Assembly: GCA_040755195.1 (NCBI GenBank)
Contig: JBFMBL010000011.1
Span: 9,843-73,842 of the forward strand
Source of the DNA: SURF-55 sp040755195
GTDB lineage: Bacteria > Bacillota > Desulfotomaculia > Desulfotomaculales > Ammonificaceae
Reading direction: 5' to 3'
Length of the DNA stretch: 64,000 bases
Numbering within the stretch: the first letter of the stretch is position 1; every line of letters begins with the position of its first letter. Positions 16,004 through 25,901 of this stretch are shown here, in pieces. Position numbers and translations under genes: made by a program. The notes beneath the pieces were generated by a model. That model saw nothing but the letters and a program-made list of their open reading frames with translations, had not been told where the DNA came from and ran no database searches.

Positions 16004-17068
16004 ATGCTTTTAGCTCAAACTGTAGCCTGTATCGGCGAACTCGACCGGGAGGCAATGGCCCGGGCGCAAACGCGGATGGATAGCCTTTTGAAACCTCCCG
16101 GGAGCTTAGGGCGGTTGGAGGAAATAGCGGTGAAGCTTGCCGGGATTACCGGGAAGCCTTTTCCGGTAATTAAAAAAAAGAGCGTAATCGTAATGGCGGG
16201 TGATCACGGCGTTGTGGCGGAAGGGGTGAGTGCGGCGCCCCAGGAGATCACTTATCAGATACTCCCGCGATTCGTTGACGGCACCGGAGGAATCGGTGTT
16301 TTGGCGCGTCACGCCGGAGCCCGGGTGGTGGTGGTGGATATCGGCGTGGCACGACCGGTGGACCGGCCGGGGGTAATAGTGCGGAAAATCCGCGCCGGTA
16401 CAGGGAATATCGCCCGCGGGCCCGCAATGACCCGGGAAGAAGCAGCGCAGGCGGTCAGCGTAGGGATTGAACTGTCCCAGGCGGAAATTCAAGATGGAGT
16501 AGACCTTATCGCGACCGGGGATATGGGTATCGGCAATACTACGCCTTCAAGCGCGATCTTATGTGTTATAGCCGGTATTCCAGTGGATGAAGCGGTGGGC
16601 CGAGGAACAATGGTGAACGATGAGGTGCTGGAGCGGAAGCGCCGGGTGGTGGCCCAAGCTATGAGCGTCAATCAGCCGGATCCAACCGATCCCCTCGATG
16701 TCCTGGCTAAGGTCGGGGGGCTGGAGATCGCCGGCCTTGCCGGGGTTATTCTGGGCGCGGCGGCGCAGCGGGTCCCTGTGCTGCTCGATGGATTCATCAC
16801 CGGAGCGGCGGCGCTGATTGCCGCCGGTTTGTGCCCCCGGGCCAGGGAGTTCATGCTGGCCTCGCACCTTTCCGAAGAGCGGGCGCACAGGCACATGCTG
16901 ACGGCGCTGGGACTTAAGCCTTTGCTGGATTTCAATCTCCGGCTTGGGGAAGGCACGGGGGCGGCGCTGGCAATGCCGGTGGTGGAAGCATCGGTAAAGG
17001 TCCTCAAGGAGATGGCTACTTTCGGTGAAGCCGAAGTGAGCGATATGGACAGGGAGAAGTTGCTGTAA
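16004..17068 (+). CDS. cobT: Nicotinate-nucleotide:dimethylbenzimidazole phosphoribosyltransferase CobT
   Basis: 354 residues from ATG 16004, with GAGGGAGGGG just upstream; an in-frame start at 15947 would lie inside the repeat. It makes alpha-ribazole phosphate, the lower-ligand nucleotide. Family segments are LLKPPGSLGRLEEIAVKLAG, VIVMAGDHGVVAEGVS, GDMGIGNTTPSSAI and LRLGEGTGAALAMPVVEA, the last containing the catalytic Glu. No bzaABCDE-type genes for making the base are in the window. Confidence 0.95.
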   Translation: MLLAQTVACIGELDREAMARAQTRMDSLLKPPGSLGRLEEIAVKLAGITGKPFPVIKKKSVIVMAGDHGVVAEGVSAAPQEITYQILPRFVDGTGGIGVLARHAGARVVVVDIGVARPVDRPGVIVRKIRAGTGNIARGPAMTREEAAQAVSVGIELSQAEIQDGVDLIATGDMGIGNTTPSSAILCVIAGIPVDEAVGRGTMVNDEVLERKRRVVAQAMSVNQPDPTDPLDVLAKVGGLEIAGLAGVILGAAAQRVPVLLDGFITGAAALIAAGLCPRAREFMLASHLSEERAHRHMLTALGLKPLLDFNLRLGEGTGAALAMPVVEASVKVLKEMATFGEAEVSDMDREKLL

Positions 17069-17106
17069 AAAAACCCGAAAGGTGGACGGAAAAGGAGCGG
17101 TGCGTT

Positions 17107-18069
17107 ATGCGGTGTGTTATGAAGAAGATACCGGTTCTGTTAGTGGCGCTTGTTTTGCTTGCCGGTGTTACCGGTTGTGGGCGGCAGTCGATCGGGGAAA
17201 AGATGCGGTCGAGCGGTGATCATCGGGAGAATACGGCTTTGGTCACCTTGACCGATAGCTTAAACCGTACGGTGACGATTAAAAAAAGACCGGAGCGCAT
17301 CGTTTCCCTTGCGCCAAGTAACACTGAAATTCTGTTTGCCCTCGGTCTGGGCGATAAGGTTGTGGGGGTTACCAAGTATTGTGATTTTCCGGCGGAAGCC
17401 GGGAAAAAGCCGCAAATCGGTGGCTTTTCCGATCCGAACCTGGAGAAGATCCTGGCTTGCCGGCCGGATTTGGTTTTGGCTACCGAAAAGCACCAGGAAA
17501 TGATAGCTGCCTTGGAGAAGCAGGGTATTGACGTCCTGGTGGTGTCGCCTAAGACAGTGGCAAGTGTTTTAGAAAACATCAAGATGGTGGGGAAGGCCAC
17601 GGACGCGGGTGCGGCTGCCGATACTGTAGTGAGTGGTTTGCAGAAAAGGATCGATGCCGTTACCGCTAAAGTTCAACCTGTTCCGGCAAATAAGCGGCCC
17701 AAGGTTTTTTACGAACTCTGGCATGAGCCTTTGATGACCGCGGGACCGGGAACATTTATTGACGATCTCATTAAACTGGCCGGTGGAGTCAATGCGGCAG
17801 CCGATGCCGGTAAAGGGTACCCGGAATACAGCCTGGAAATGCTGCTGGCCAAAAACCCCGATGTCCTGATTAACTCTTACGGGCACGGGAAGGGAAATCC
17901 GACAAAAGAAGATATAAAGGCGCGTAAGGGATGGGGTGCCCTCAACTGTGTTAAGAACGACCGGATTTACACTGTTAACGCCGACCTGGTAAATCGCTCC
18001 GGGCCGCGTATTGTTGAAGGCCTTGAGGCTTTTGCCGGGGCGATTCACCCGGAACTTTTCAATCAGTAG
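17107..18069 (+). CDS. btuF: Vitamin B12 ABC transporter substrate-binding lipoprotein BtuF
   Basis: 320 residues from ATG 17107 after AAAGGAG. A lipoprotein signal ends at LLAGVTGC, with the lipid-modified Cys near residue 24. The mature part has the two-lobed helical-backbone binding fold of BtuF/FhuD (RIVSLAPSNTEILFALGLGD, YCDFPAEAGKKPQIGG, ACRPDLVLA, KNDRIYTVNADLVNR). It captures corrinoids outside the membrane and hands them to the BtuCD importer encoded next. The reading frame ends within the beginning of the open frame of btuC. Confidence 0.9.
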   Translation: MRCVMKKIPVLLVALVLLAGVTGCGRQSIGEKMRSSGDHRENTALVTLTDSLNRTVTIKKRPERIVSLAPSNTEILFALGLGDKVVGVTKYCDFPAEAGKKPQIGGFSDPNLEKILACRPDLVLATEKHQEMIAALEKQGIDVLVVSPKTVASVLENIKMVGKATDAGAAADTVVSGLQKRIDAVTAKVQPVPANKRPKVFYELWHEPLMTAGPGTFIDDLIKLAGGVNAAADAGKGYPEYSLEMLLAKNPDVLINSYGHGKGNPTKEDIKARKGWGALNCVKNDRIYTVNADLVNRSGPRIVEGLEAFAGAIHPELFNQ

Positions 18070-18079
18070 GAAGCGAACG

Positions 18080-19114
18080 GTGGAACAGATAAACCGGAAG
18101 ATACCGGTGGTACTTCTGGCAGTAATCCTGGCCATAACGATTGTTGCAGCTACCGGCGCCGGGGCGGTGGCCATTCCGGCGAAGGAGATCATTACCGTCT
18201 TGGTAAGAAAGCTTCCCCTGGTTGGTAACCATGTAGATCCCTCCGCCCCACCGGTGCATGAGACCATCATTATGGTGGTCAGGCTCCCCCGCGTGGTGTT
18301 GGCGGCGTTCGTCGGGGCGGCGTTATCCGCCGCCGGGGTAGTACTCCAGGCGCTTTTTCGCAATCCGCTTGCCGATCCATACCTAATCGGAGCGTCTTCA
18401 GGAGCGGCGTTGGGAGGCTGTCTGTCTATATTGATCTACCCTGGCTTTCTTACGGGGGATTTTGGGGCCCTGCCTGTTTTGGCCTTCGGCGGAGCGCTTG
18501 GCGCTATGGCAATTGTTTTCGGCCTGGCCCGGATCGGGAACAGGGTAGCCATTGGCGCGCTGATCCTCGCCGGGATTGCAGTAGGTTCTTTTCTGAGCGC
18601 CGTCGTCTCATTGCTCATTTTCACCAGCGGTGACCGGCTTCATCCGTTGGTTTACTGGCTGATGGGAAGTTTCTCCGCTCGCAATTGGGGCCACGTGACG
18701 ATGGCCCTACCTTACATTACCGTTGCGCTTGTCGTGCTGCTCCTGTTTACCCGAGAACTGAACGCCCTGTTGCTGGGTGAAGAAAGCGCCCGGTACCTTG
18801 GCGTTGAGGTCGAAACGGTAAAAAAGCTGCTGCTGGCCGCCGCCACGCTCTTAACGGCTGCATCTGTGGCTGCCGCGGGGCCCATTGGTTTTGTGGGGCT
18901 CGTCGTCCCACACATAATGCGGCTGTTCCTTGGACCGGACCACCGATTGCTCCTGCCGGGCGCTGTTTTGGCCGGGGCAGCCTTCCTGGTCGGTGCGGAT
19001 CTTCTGGCGCGGCTGGTTATGGCTCCCGGCGAGATACCGGTGGGTATTGTTACGGCAGTTTGCGGCGGCCCGTTTTTCGCTTACCTTTTATGGCGTAGAC
19101 GGATCGAAATCTAG
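18080..19114 (+). CDS. btuC: Vitamin B12 ABC transporter permease BtuC
   Basis: About 344 residues, a FecCD-family permease with some ten hydrophobic segments. GTG 18080, eight bases after AGGAAG, gives the expected short cytoplasmic start; the frame is open back to 18011 inside btuF. Landmarks are VRLPRVVLAAFVGAALSAAG, LFRNPLADPYLIGASSGAALG, LIFTSGDRLHPLVYWLMGSF and GPIGFVGLVVPHIMR, the last containing the Gly-rich coupling loop that docks the ATPase. Confidence 0.93.
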   Translation: MEQINRKIPVVLLAVILAITIVAATGAGAVAIPAKEIITVLVRKLPLVGNHVDPSAPPVHETIIMVVRLPRVVLAAFVGAALSAAGVVLQALFRNPLADPYLIGASSGAALGGCLSILIYPGFLTGDFGALPVLAFGGALGAMAIVFGLARIGNRVAIGALILAGIAVGSFLSAVVSLLIFTSGDRLHPLVYWLMGSFSARNWGHVTMALPYITVALVVLLLFTRELNALLLGEESARYLGVEVETVKKLLLAAATLLTAASVAAAGPIGFVGLVVPHIMRLFLGPDHRLLLPGAVLAGAAFLVGADLLARLVMAPGEIPVGIVTAVCGGPFFAYLLWRRRIEI

Positions 19115-19125
19115 GGGGAAGGCAC

Positions 19126-19899
19126 TTGGCTTCTTTGGTGCTGGAAAACATCAGCTTCGGTTACCATGCGAAAGACATTATTACAGACATCAGCATCGAG
19201 ATCCCCGCAGGCACACTTCTGGGCTTGATCGGACCGAACGGTGCAGGAAAGACCACTTTGCTGAAGATCATCGCCCGGTTGCTGCGTCCCGGAACCGGCC
19301 GGGTGATTCTGGACGGCTGCAACATCCATAAACTGAAACAAATTGAAGTGGCCCGCCGCGTGGCTGTTGTACCTCAGGATAACCAACTGGATTTTGCCTT
19401 TACCGTCGAGCAAGTGGTGTTAATGGGTCGTTACCCGCATCTCAACCGTTTGCAGCAGGAAGGGAAAGTGGACCTCGCTATTGCACACCGGGCGATGCAA
19501 GCCACGGCAACCGACCATCTTGCCAAGCGGCCGGTGACGACTTTGAGCGGTGGTGAACGCCAACGGGTGGCCATTGCCCGTGCTTTGGTTCAGGAGCCGG
19601 AAATACTGCTGCTCGACGAACCTACGGCGCACCTCGATATCGCCCACCAGGCACAGACTATCGAGCTGGCTTACCGCCTCAACCGCGAACAAGGCCTTAC
19701 CGTTATTGCTGCCCTGCACGACCTGAACCTTGCGGCGGCTTATCTGGACCGGTTGCTTCTCCTCGAGAACGGGCGCATCGCCGCTTTTGGCTCACCGGCT
19801 GCGGTGCTCACCCCCGAAAAGATATGCGCCGCTTACGGCATTAACGTCCTTGTAACCCGGCACCCCCGGCGAAACTGTCCCCAGGTAATGCTGTTTTGA
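19126..19899 (+). CDS. btuD: Vitamin B12 ABC transporter ATPase BtuD
   Basis: 257 residues from TTG 19126, with AGGGGGA upstream. Walker A GPNGAGKTT, Q-loop VVPQDNQLDF, signature LSGGERQR, Walker B EILLLDEPTAHLD and switch His in AALHDLNLAA are all present, placing it in the FecE/BtuD group of importer ATPases. It completes btuFCD and is the last gene on the plus strand before a convergent junction at ~19.9 kb. No obvious terminator is seen in the 52-base gap. Confidence 0.92.
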   Translation: MASLVLENISFGYHAKDIITDISIEIPAGTLLGLIGPNGAGKTTLLKIIARLLRPGTGRVILDGCNIHKLKQIEVARRVAVVPQDNQLDFAFTVEQVVLMGRYPHLNRLQQEGKVDLAIAHRAMQATATDHLAKRPVTTLSGGERQRVAIARALVQEPEILLLDEPTAHLDIAHQAQTIELAYRLNREQGLTVIAALHDLNLAAAYLDRLLLLENGRIAAFGSPAAVLTPEKICAAYGINVLVTRHPRRNCPQVMLF

Positions 19900-19951
19900 G
19901 GGGCGTTACGGGGAAAATTTGTTTAAATCAACGAAGTTTTGCAGCGGTCTC

Positions 19952-20488
19952 CTAAGGCTTTATGCGGAGGGGGATACCGCAAACCAAAAGGTAGACCATG
20001 TCCGCCGCGGCGGCAACCTGCTGATTCACACGACCCAAGATATCCCGGTAAAGCCTCCCTAAAGGATAAGCCGGTACGACGCCCATCCCCACTTCATTGG
20101 TTACCGCCACGCATGGTCCTTGCCGCTTGCTGATTTCGGTCAGGAAACCTTCCACGCGACCGTCAACCTCCGCCGGAGTAAGACCACCCGCAAGAAGATT
20201 GGCCACCCATACCCCGATGCAGTCAACCAGTAATACCGCCTCTCGGGGCACCGTCAGGATCGCCCGTGACAGATCAAGGGGTTCTTCCACCGTCTCCCAA
20301 CCTGCCGGACGCCGCGCCCGGTGTTCGGCTATACGCGCCCTCATCTCTTCGTCGGTCGCAACAGCCGTGGCCACGTAAACCACCCGGGGAGCTTTGCTGA
20401 TCAACGACTCCGCAAAAGTACTCTTGCCGCTGCGGACACCCCCGGTTACCATGAAGATTTTCCCGTGATCGGCATCCCGAGCCTCCAT
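19952..20488 (-). CDS. cobU: Adenosylcobinamide kinase / phosphate guanylyltransferase CobU
   Basis: 178 residues. The P-loop GGVRSGKSTFAESL lies near the start, and the His that carries GMP in this family is in ARIAEHRARRPAGWETVEEP. VLLVDCIGVWVANLL and VTNEVGMGVVPAYPLGRLYRD are also conserved. It phosphorylates adenosylcobinamide and then activates it with GTP for the CobS reaction. It is the last gene of the minus-strand group cbiB-cobS-cobD-cobU. Confidence 0.93.
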   Translation of the reverse strand: MEARDADHGKIFMVTGGVRSGKSTFAESLISKAPRVVYVATAVATDEEMRARIAEHRARRPAGWETVEEPLDLSRAILTVPREAVLLVDCIGVWVANLLAGGLTPAEVDGRVEGFLTEISKRQGPCVAVTNEVGMGVVPAYPLGRLYRDILGRVNQQVAAAADMVYLLVCGIPLRIKP

Positions 20489-20580
20489 CCTGTACCCAAC
20501 CTTTCTTCAACAATTTCCGCCACGAAGGTAAACAGTATAAGGTACAAACCTTCGTTCGCTAAGAATCCATCACTTTTTTA

Positions 20581-21696
20581 TCAATAACCTTGTGCCAATA
20601 CCGCACGTAAACCTTCAACCAAACAACGGTTTTCCGCACGAAGGCGTACCGCTATTCGGATGTACCAATCCTCTAAACCGGCGAAATTACTTACATCACG
20701 AACCAAAATCCGCTTCTCCGCCAACCGGCGAGTTATCGCGCCCGTTCTCAGTCCTGTGCTATGGATATCGACAAGCAGAAAATTGGCTGTTCCGGGTATT
20801 ACACGGACACCGGGCAAATCATTGAGCGCCTTTTTTAAAAACTCCCGCTCCGCAGCGACGACCCGTCTCGACTTATCAATGTATTCCCCGTCAGCGACGG
20901 CCGCTGCGCCCGCAACCTGCGCCAGTGTGTTAACATTCCAAGGCGGAACCACGGCCTTGATCTTCGCCAGGACTGCCGGGGCCGCCACCAACACGCCGAG
21001 GCGCAACCCGGCTAACCCGAAAAACTTGGTCAGGGAGTACAAAATCATTACATGATGATACCGGTGAAGAAAACCGATCGCCGTCAACGCTTCCCTCTCC
21101 GGCAGAAAATCCAGGAAGGCTTCGTCAACCACCAAAAACGCGCCGGCCCGCGCCGATTCCCTAACCAGTGCAGCCAATTCTTCATGCGGAACCACGTGTC
21201 CGGTGGGATTATTAGGATGGCACAGAAACAGCGCATTCGCTCCTGGAAGAATCGCCGTCAGTCTCGGAAGACTAATCCTAAAGTCTTCCCCCGGTAGTAA
21301 AGGCGTAGTGTACACCTTTCCTCCCCAGGCCGTCACACTACCCGCGTACTCTGAAAAGGTGGGTACCGGAATTACCGCCCGTTTAATTCCAAGCGCCGCC
21401 ACCAACAGGTTAATCAGTTCCGCCGTGCCGTTTCCAGGCAAAAGCCACTCCGCCGGCGCCCCAAGATAATCCGCCAGCGCCCCCTTGAGCGCCCGGCAAT
21501 CAGGGTCAGGGTACCGCCAGAGCCGGTCGAGCGCCGCTTTTACGGCTTCCAAAGCGCACGCCGAAGGACCCAGCGGATTGATGTTGCTGCTGAAATCCAG
21601 ATATTCTTCCGGTTTTCCGCCAAATTCCCGGCATGCCTGCCAGACGTTTCCTCCATGAAGCGGTTTAGGGTATGAACAATTTTCTCCCGGAAACAT
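20581..21696 (-). CDS. cobD: L-threonine-O-3-phosphate decarboxylase CobD
   Basis: 371 residues, a fold type I PLP enzyme related to histidinol-phosphate aminotransferase. The Lys that binds PLP is in SLTKFFGLAGLRLG; other landmarks are LDFSSNINPLGPS, LFLCHPNNPTG and RDVSNFAGLEDWYIRIAVR. It makes (R)-1-aminopropan-2-ol phosphate, which CbiB attaches to cobyrate. A HisC assignment is possible from sequence alone, but the start HGGNVWQACREFG and the position between cobU and cobS favour CobD. Confidence 0.9.
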   Translation of the reverse strand: MFPGENCSYPKPLHGGNVWQACREFGGKPEEYLDFSSNINPLGPSACALEAVKAALDRLWRYPDPDCRALKGALADYLGAPAEWLLPGNGTAELINLLVAALGIKRAVIPVPTFSEYAGSVTAWGGKVYTTPLLPGEDFRISLPRLTAILPGANALFLCHPNNPTGHVVPHEELAALVRESARAGAFLVVDEAFLDFLPEREALTAIGFLHRYHHVMILYSLTKFFGLAGLRLGVLVAAPAVLAKIKAVVPPWNVNTLAQVAGAAAVADGEYIDKSRRVVAAEREFLKKALNDLPGVRVIPGTANFLLVDIHSTGLRTGAITRRLAEKRILVRDVSNFAGLEDWYIRIAVRLRAENRCLVEGLRAVLAQGY

Positions 21697-21733
21697 AATA
21701 ACCTCTTTTATGTAGTATTGAAAAAAACATTCC

Positions 21734-22477
21734 CTACCTTAAGAGAACCAACCCCCCGGCAAGCGCTGCAACTTCGAGGATTTCATTGACGGCGCCGTAA
21801 GTATCGCCGGTAAGACCCCCGAGCCGGCGACTAAAAAAAAGTCCCAATAACGTAGCGATGGCAAAGGAGGCGGCAGATATGAAGCAACCGGCAAACCCGC
21901 CGATACCAAAACCTATGGCCAGCGTCAGCGCCGTCGCCGTAACAACCTCCCGCCATCCGGTATACTTCTTGTAGAACATCCCCTGACCCTTCGGCCGGAC
22001 GTACGGGAAAAGGTCGATCGCCCAGACCACACCACAACGGCTCACGACCGGCGCCAGCAAAATCAACCGCCAGGCCGATCCTGAAAGGGACTGAAACAGA
22101 GCAAACCGCAGGAAAAGAAGGGATATCGCCCCCATCACCCCAAAGGCCCCTACCCGGCTGTCCCGCATAATCTCCAGGCGGCGCTCGGCATTCCCGCCCC
22201 CGAAGCCGTCCAACGTGTCCATAAAACCGTCCAGGTGCATCCCGCCGGTTACGACAAGCCCCCCGGCAACCATCAGGGCTGCCGTCACCGGTGACGACCA
22301 TATCAAACTACCGCCGTAATAAATACCTGTTAAAATGGCTCCTACCAGCAAACCCACCAACGGGAAAAAAGCCGTCCCGCGTCCGAAGACCTCCGCATCG
22401 AAGGAAACGTTTCCTACCGGCAGGCGGGTTAGGTTCTGTACCGCCAAGAGAAAACCCCGCCAAAGCCTGATTTTCAT
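21734..22477 (-). CDS. cobS: Cobalamin synthase (adenosylcobinamide-GDP ribazoletransferase) CobS
   Basis: 247 residues, an integral membrane enzyme. The Asp-rich catalytic signature is GGMHLDGFMDTLDGFGGGN; NLTRLPVG near the start and LFFSRRLGGLTGDTYGAVNE near the end are also typical. Several hydrophobic helices are visible. It joins adenosylcobinamide-GDP and alpha-ribazole at the membrane. It follows cbiB by only 9 bases, and the two are presumably co-translated. Confidence 0.93.
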   Translation of the reverse strand: MKIRLWRGFLLAVQNLTRLPVGNVSFDAEVFGRGTAFFPLVGLLVGAILTGIYYGGSLIWSSPVTAALMVAGGLVVTGGMHLDGFMDTLDGFGGGNAERRLEIMRDSRVGAFGVMGAISLLFLRFALFQSLSGSAWRLILLAPVVSRCGVVWAIDLFPYVRPKGQGMFYKKYTGWREVVTATALTLAIGFGIGGFAGCFISAASFAIATLLGLFFSRRLGGLTGDTYGAVNEILEVAALAGGLVLLR

Positions 22478-22486
22478 CCTTCCGCC

Positions 22487-23452
22487 TCACCCCGCCCAAT
22501 ACCAGAAAACCACCCGGATTCCAAACCCCAAAACCAGCGCCAAAAAAGTCACCACGTAAAGCACCCGCACCGCAGCCGCGATATGTTCCGGACTGAGCGG
22601 CGCCAGTGGTTCGCCGAGGTAAGGGCGGAAAGATATAACGCCCCGGTAGCTGCTCGGCCCGCCGAACTGCACCCCCAAAAACCCGGCCATCGCCGCCTCC
22701 GGAATCCCGCTGTTTGGGCTCGGGTGCTTGCGCCCGTCCCGGCGCATCACCCGCCAAACCCGCCGCCAATCGCCTCGCCTAAGAAAAGCGGCCAAAGTAA
22801 TAAGCAAACCTGTCAGCCGCGCGGGAACAAAGTTTAAAAGGTCGTCGAGACGCGCCGATGCCCAGCCAAGATGGCGGTAATGCTGATCCCGATAGCCTAC
22901 CATGGAATCAAGGGTGTTAACCGCACGGTAGGCAAGCGCCAGCGGCGCCCCACCGGCAAAAGCGTAGAAAAGCGGCGCCACCACGGCGTCTACGGTGTTT
23001 TCAGCTACGCTTTCGACCGCCGCTCTTACAACCCCTTCAGCATCCAGTTGCGCCGTATCTCGTCCCACAATTGCAGCGACTTGCTCCCGCGATATCGCAA
23101 GGTTGCCGGCAACAAGCGGTCGCCGGACCGCTTCGGCAGCCGCGGACAGGCCTTTGACCGCCATGGACATCGCTACCAGATAGACTTCAGCTAGAAATCC
23201 CGCTTCCCGGTGCCACTGGTATAAAAGCGTCAAACCTTTAGCTGCAACCATATAGGCCCCGACAGGCACAATAACCGCCAAAAAGACCCCGCCAACCCAT
23301 AAGCCGGCCGGCCCACCCGCCAACCGGCGGATTAACCGCTCAAAGAACCAAATCACCCGGCCTAAAAGCCGCACCGGGTGGGGTAGCCAGGGCGGATCGC
23401 CGACCAAAAGATCAAAGACAAAGGCGCTTAAGACAACAAAGATGTTTTGCAT
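22487..23452 (-). CDS. cbiB: Adenosylcobinamide-phosphate synthase CbiB
   Basis: 321 residues with multiple membrane segments. Diagnostic stretches are DLLVGDPPWLPHPVRLLGR at the start, RDTAQLDAEGVVRAAVESVA, YRAVNTLDSMVGYRD, ARLDDLLNFVPARLTGLL and KHPSPNSGIPEAAMAGFLGV. It couples adenosylcobyrate to aminopropanol phosphate. It is the first gene of its minus-strand group. A TATAAT-like box lies in the A/T-rich 120-base gap before it, without a convincing -35 box and without a cobalamin riboswitch. Confidence 0.94.
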   Translation of the reverse strand: MQNIFVVLSAFVFDLLVGDPPWLPHPVRLLGRVIWFFERLIRRLAGGPAGLWVGGVFLAVIVPVGAYMVAAKGLTLLYQWHREAGFLAEVYLVAMSMAVKGLSAAAEAVRRPLVAGNLAISREQVAAIVGRDTAQLDAEGVVRAAVESVAENTVDAVVAPLFYAFAGGAPLALAYRAVNTLDSMVGYRDQHYRHLGWASARLDDLLNFVPARLTGLLITLAAFLRRGDWRRVWRVMRRDGRKHPSPNSGIPEAAMAGFLGVQFGGPSSYRGVISFRPYLGEPLAPLSPEHIAAAVRVLYVVTFLALVLGFGIRVVFWYWAG

Positions 23453-23574
23453 CTTAACTTTCGCATTTGATATTACTTTTGAAGATAAAGAAAGTCATTT
23501 TGCTTGCCATCGATTATAATAGACATTCTTAAGACAATCCAGGTTCGGTCACGTCTTAGATTACGCCAAGCTTA

Positions 23575-25398
<1,824 letters not shown>

Positions 25399-25454
25399 GT
25401 TTTAGTCCTCCTTGAGCACGGTGATATACTTCGACCGCGCTAATTTTTGTCACC

Positions 25455-25491
25455 TAAAAAAAGAAAGCGCCGGGCATTAAAGCACGGCGCT
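25455..25491 (-). terminator. Terminator-like hairpin in the glmS leader
   Basis: Read on the minus strand: AGCGCCG, a 12-base loop, CGGCGCT, then TTCTTTTTTT. It lies between the ribozyme core and the glmS ribosome binding site. It could stop read-through, attenuate glmS, or be an extended peripheral helix of the ribozyme; AGGTGAC, reminiscent of the ribozyme 3' end, follows it. Confidence 0.6.
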
Positions 25492-25497
25492 GTTTTT

Positions 25498-25700
25498 GCA
25501 AAACAAAAGATGCGTATGCGCGTGAAAAGCCATACTCTGCCGAATCGCCACCTGGTGCTTTTGTCCCGGCGGTTACCCGCCGGTTTTGTGACACCGCTTA
25601 CGGCCGTGGCCGGCCGGGAGGCACCCGCCGAATAGACCTCGATAAGCCTCCCCCTCGTCAACTGTCTTTGGTGCGATGATGAACTTCACCTGGCTGTTTC
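25498..25700 (-). ncRNA. glmS ribozyme / riboswitch
   Basis: On the minus strand from about 25662 the sequence reads GTTGACGAGGGGGAGG, CTTATCGA, ATTCGGCGGGTGCCTCCCGG. This is the conserved core of the self-cleaving glmS RNA, which is activated by glucosamine-6-phosphate and leads to decay of the glmS message. It is directly upstream of glmS. The exact ends and the P3/P4 region are approximate; the 5' cleavage site is probably near 25690. Confidence 0.88.
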
Positions 25701-25803
25701 AGAAGTCAGAAGCCAGAAGTCGGAAGTCCGAAAATTTAGGGGAAATTCGCATAGCGAATTTCTACAAAGATTCTGACCTCTGACATCCTGCATCCGACAT
25801 CCG
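25692..25803. repeat. Low-complexity AGAAGTC-type repeat and short palindrome
   Basis: It holds tandem TCAGAAGTCAGAAGCCAGAAG units and their complement (CTGACCTCTGACATCCTGCA). Between them lies a perfect GAAATTCGC/GCGAATTTC hairpin (25742-25762). Similar text occurs at 29.2, 34.5 and 39.8 kb. The rest of the gap to glmM (to 25901) shows nothing else. Confidence 0.6.
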
Positions 25804-25901
25804 TTTCTGCCATGCTCGTTCCTGATCGCACCCGAAGGTTTAACTTTCAACCTCCACAAACAGTTCTGGCGCTTGCAAATTGTCAGTTAAGAAACCTCAT
25901 T

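Noticed and set aside
23453..23574. Cobalamin riboswitch before cbiB
   Set aside because: The gap is too short and lacks the GCCACTG-type B12 box. The same check on the cob gene gaps also found none; any such element is probably upstream of the window.
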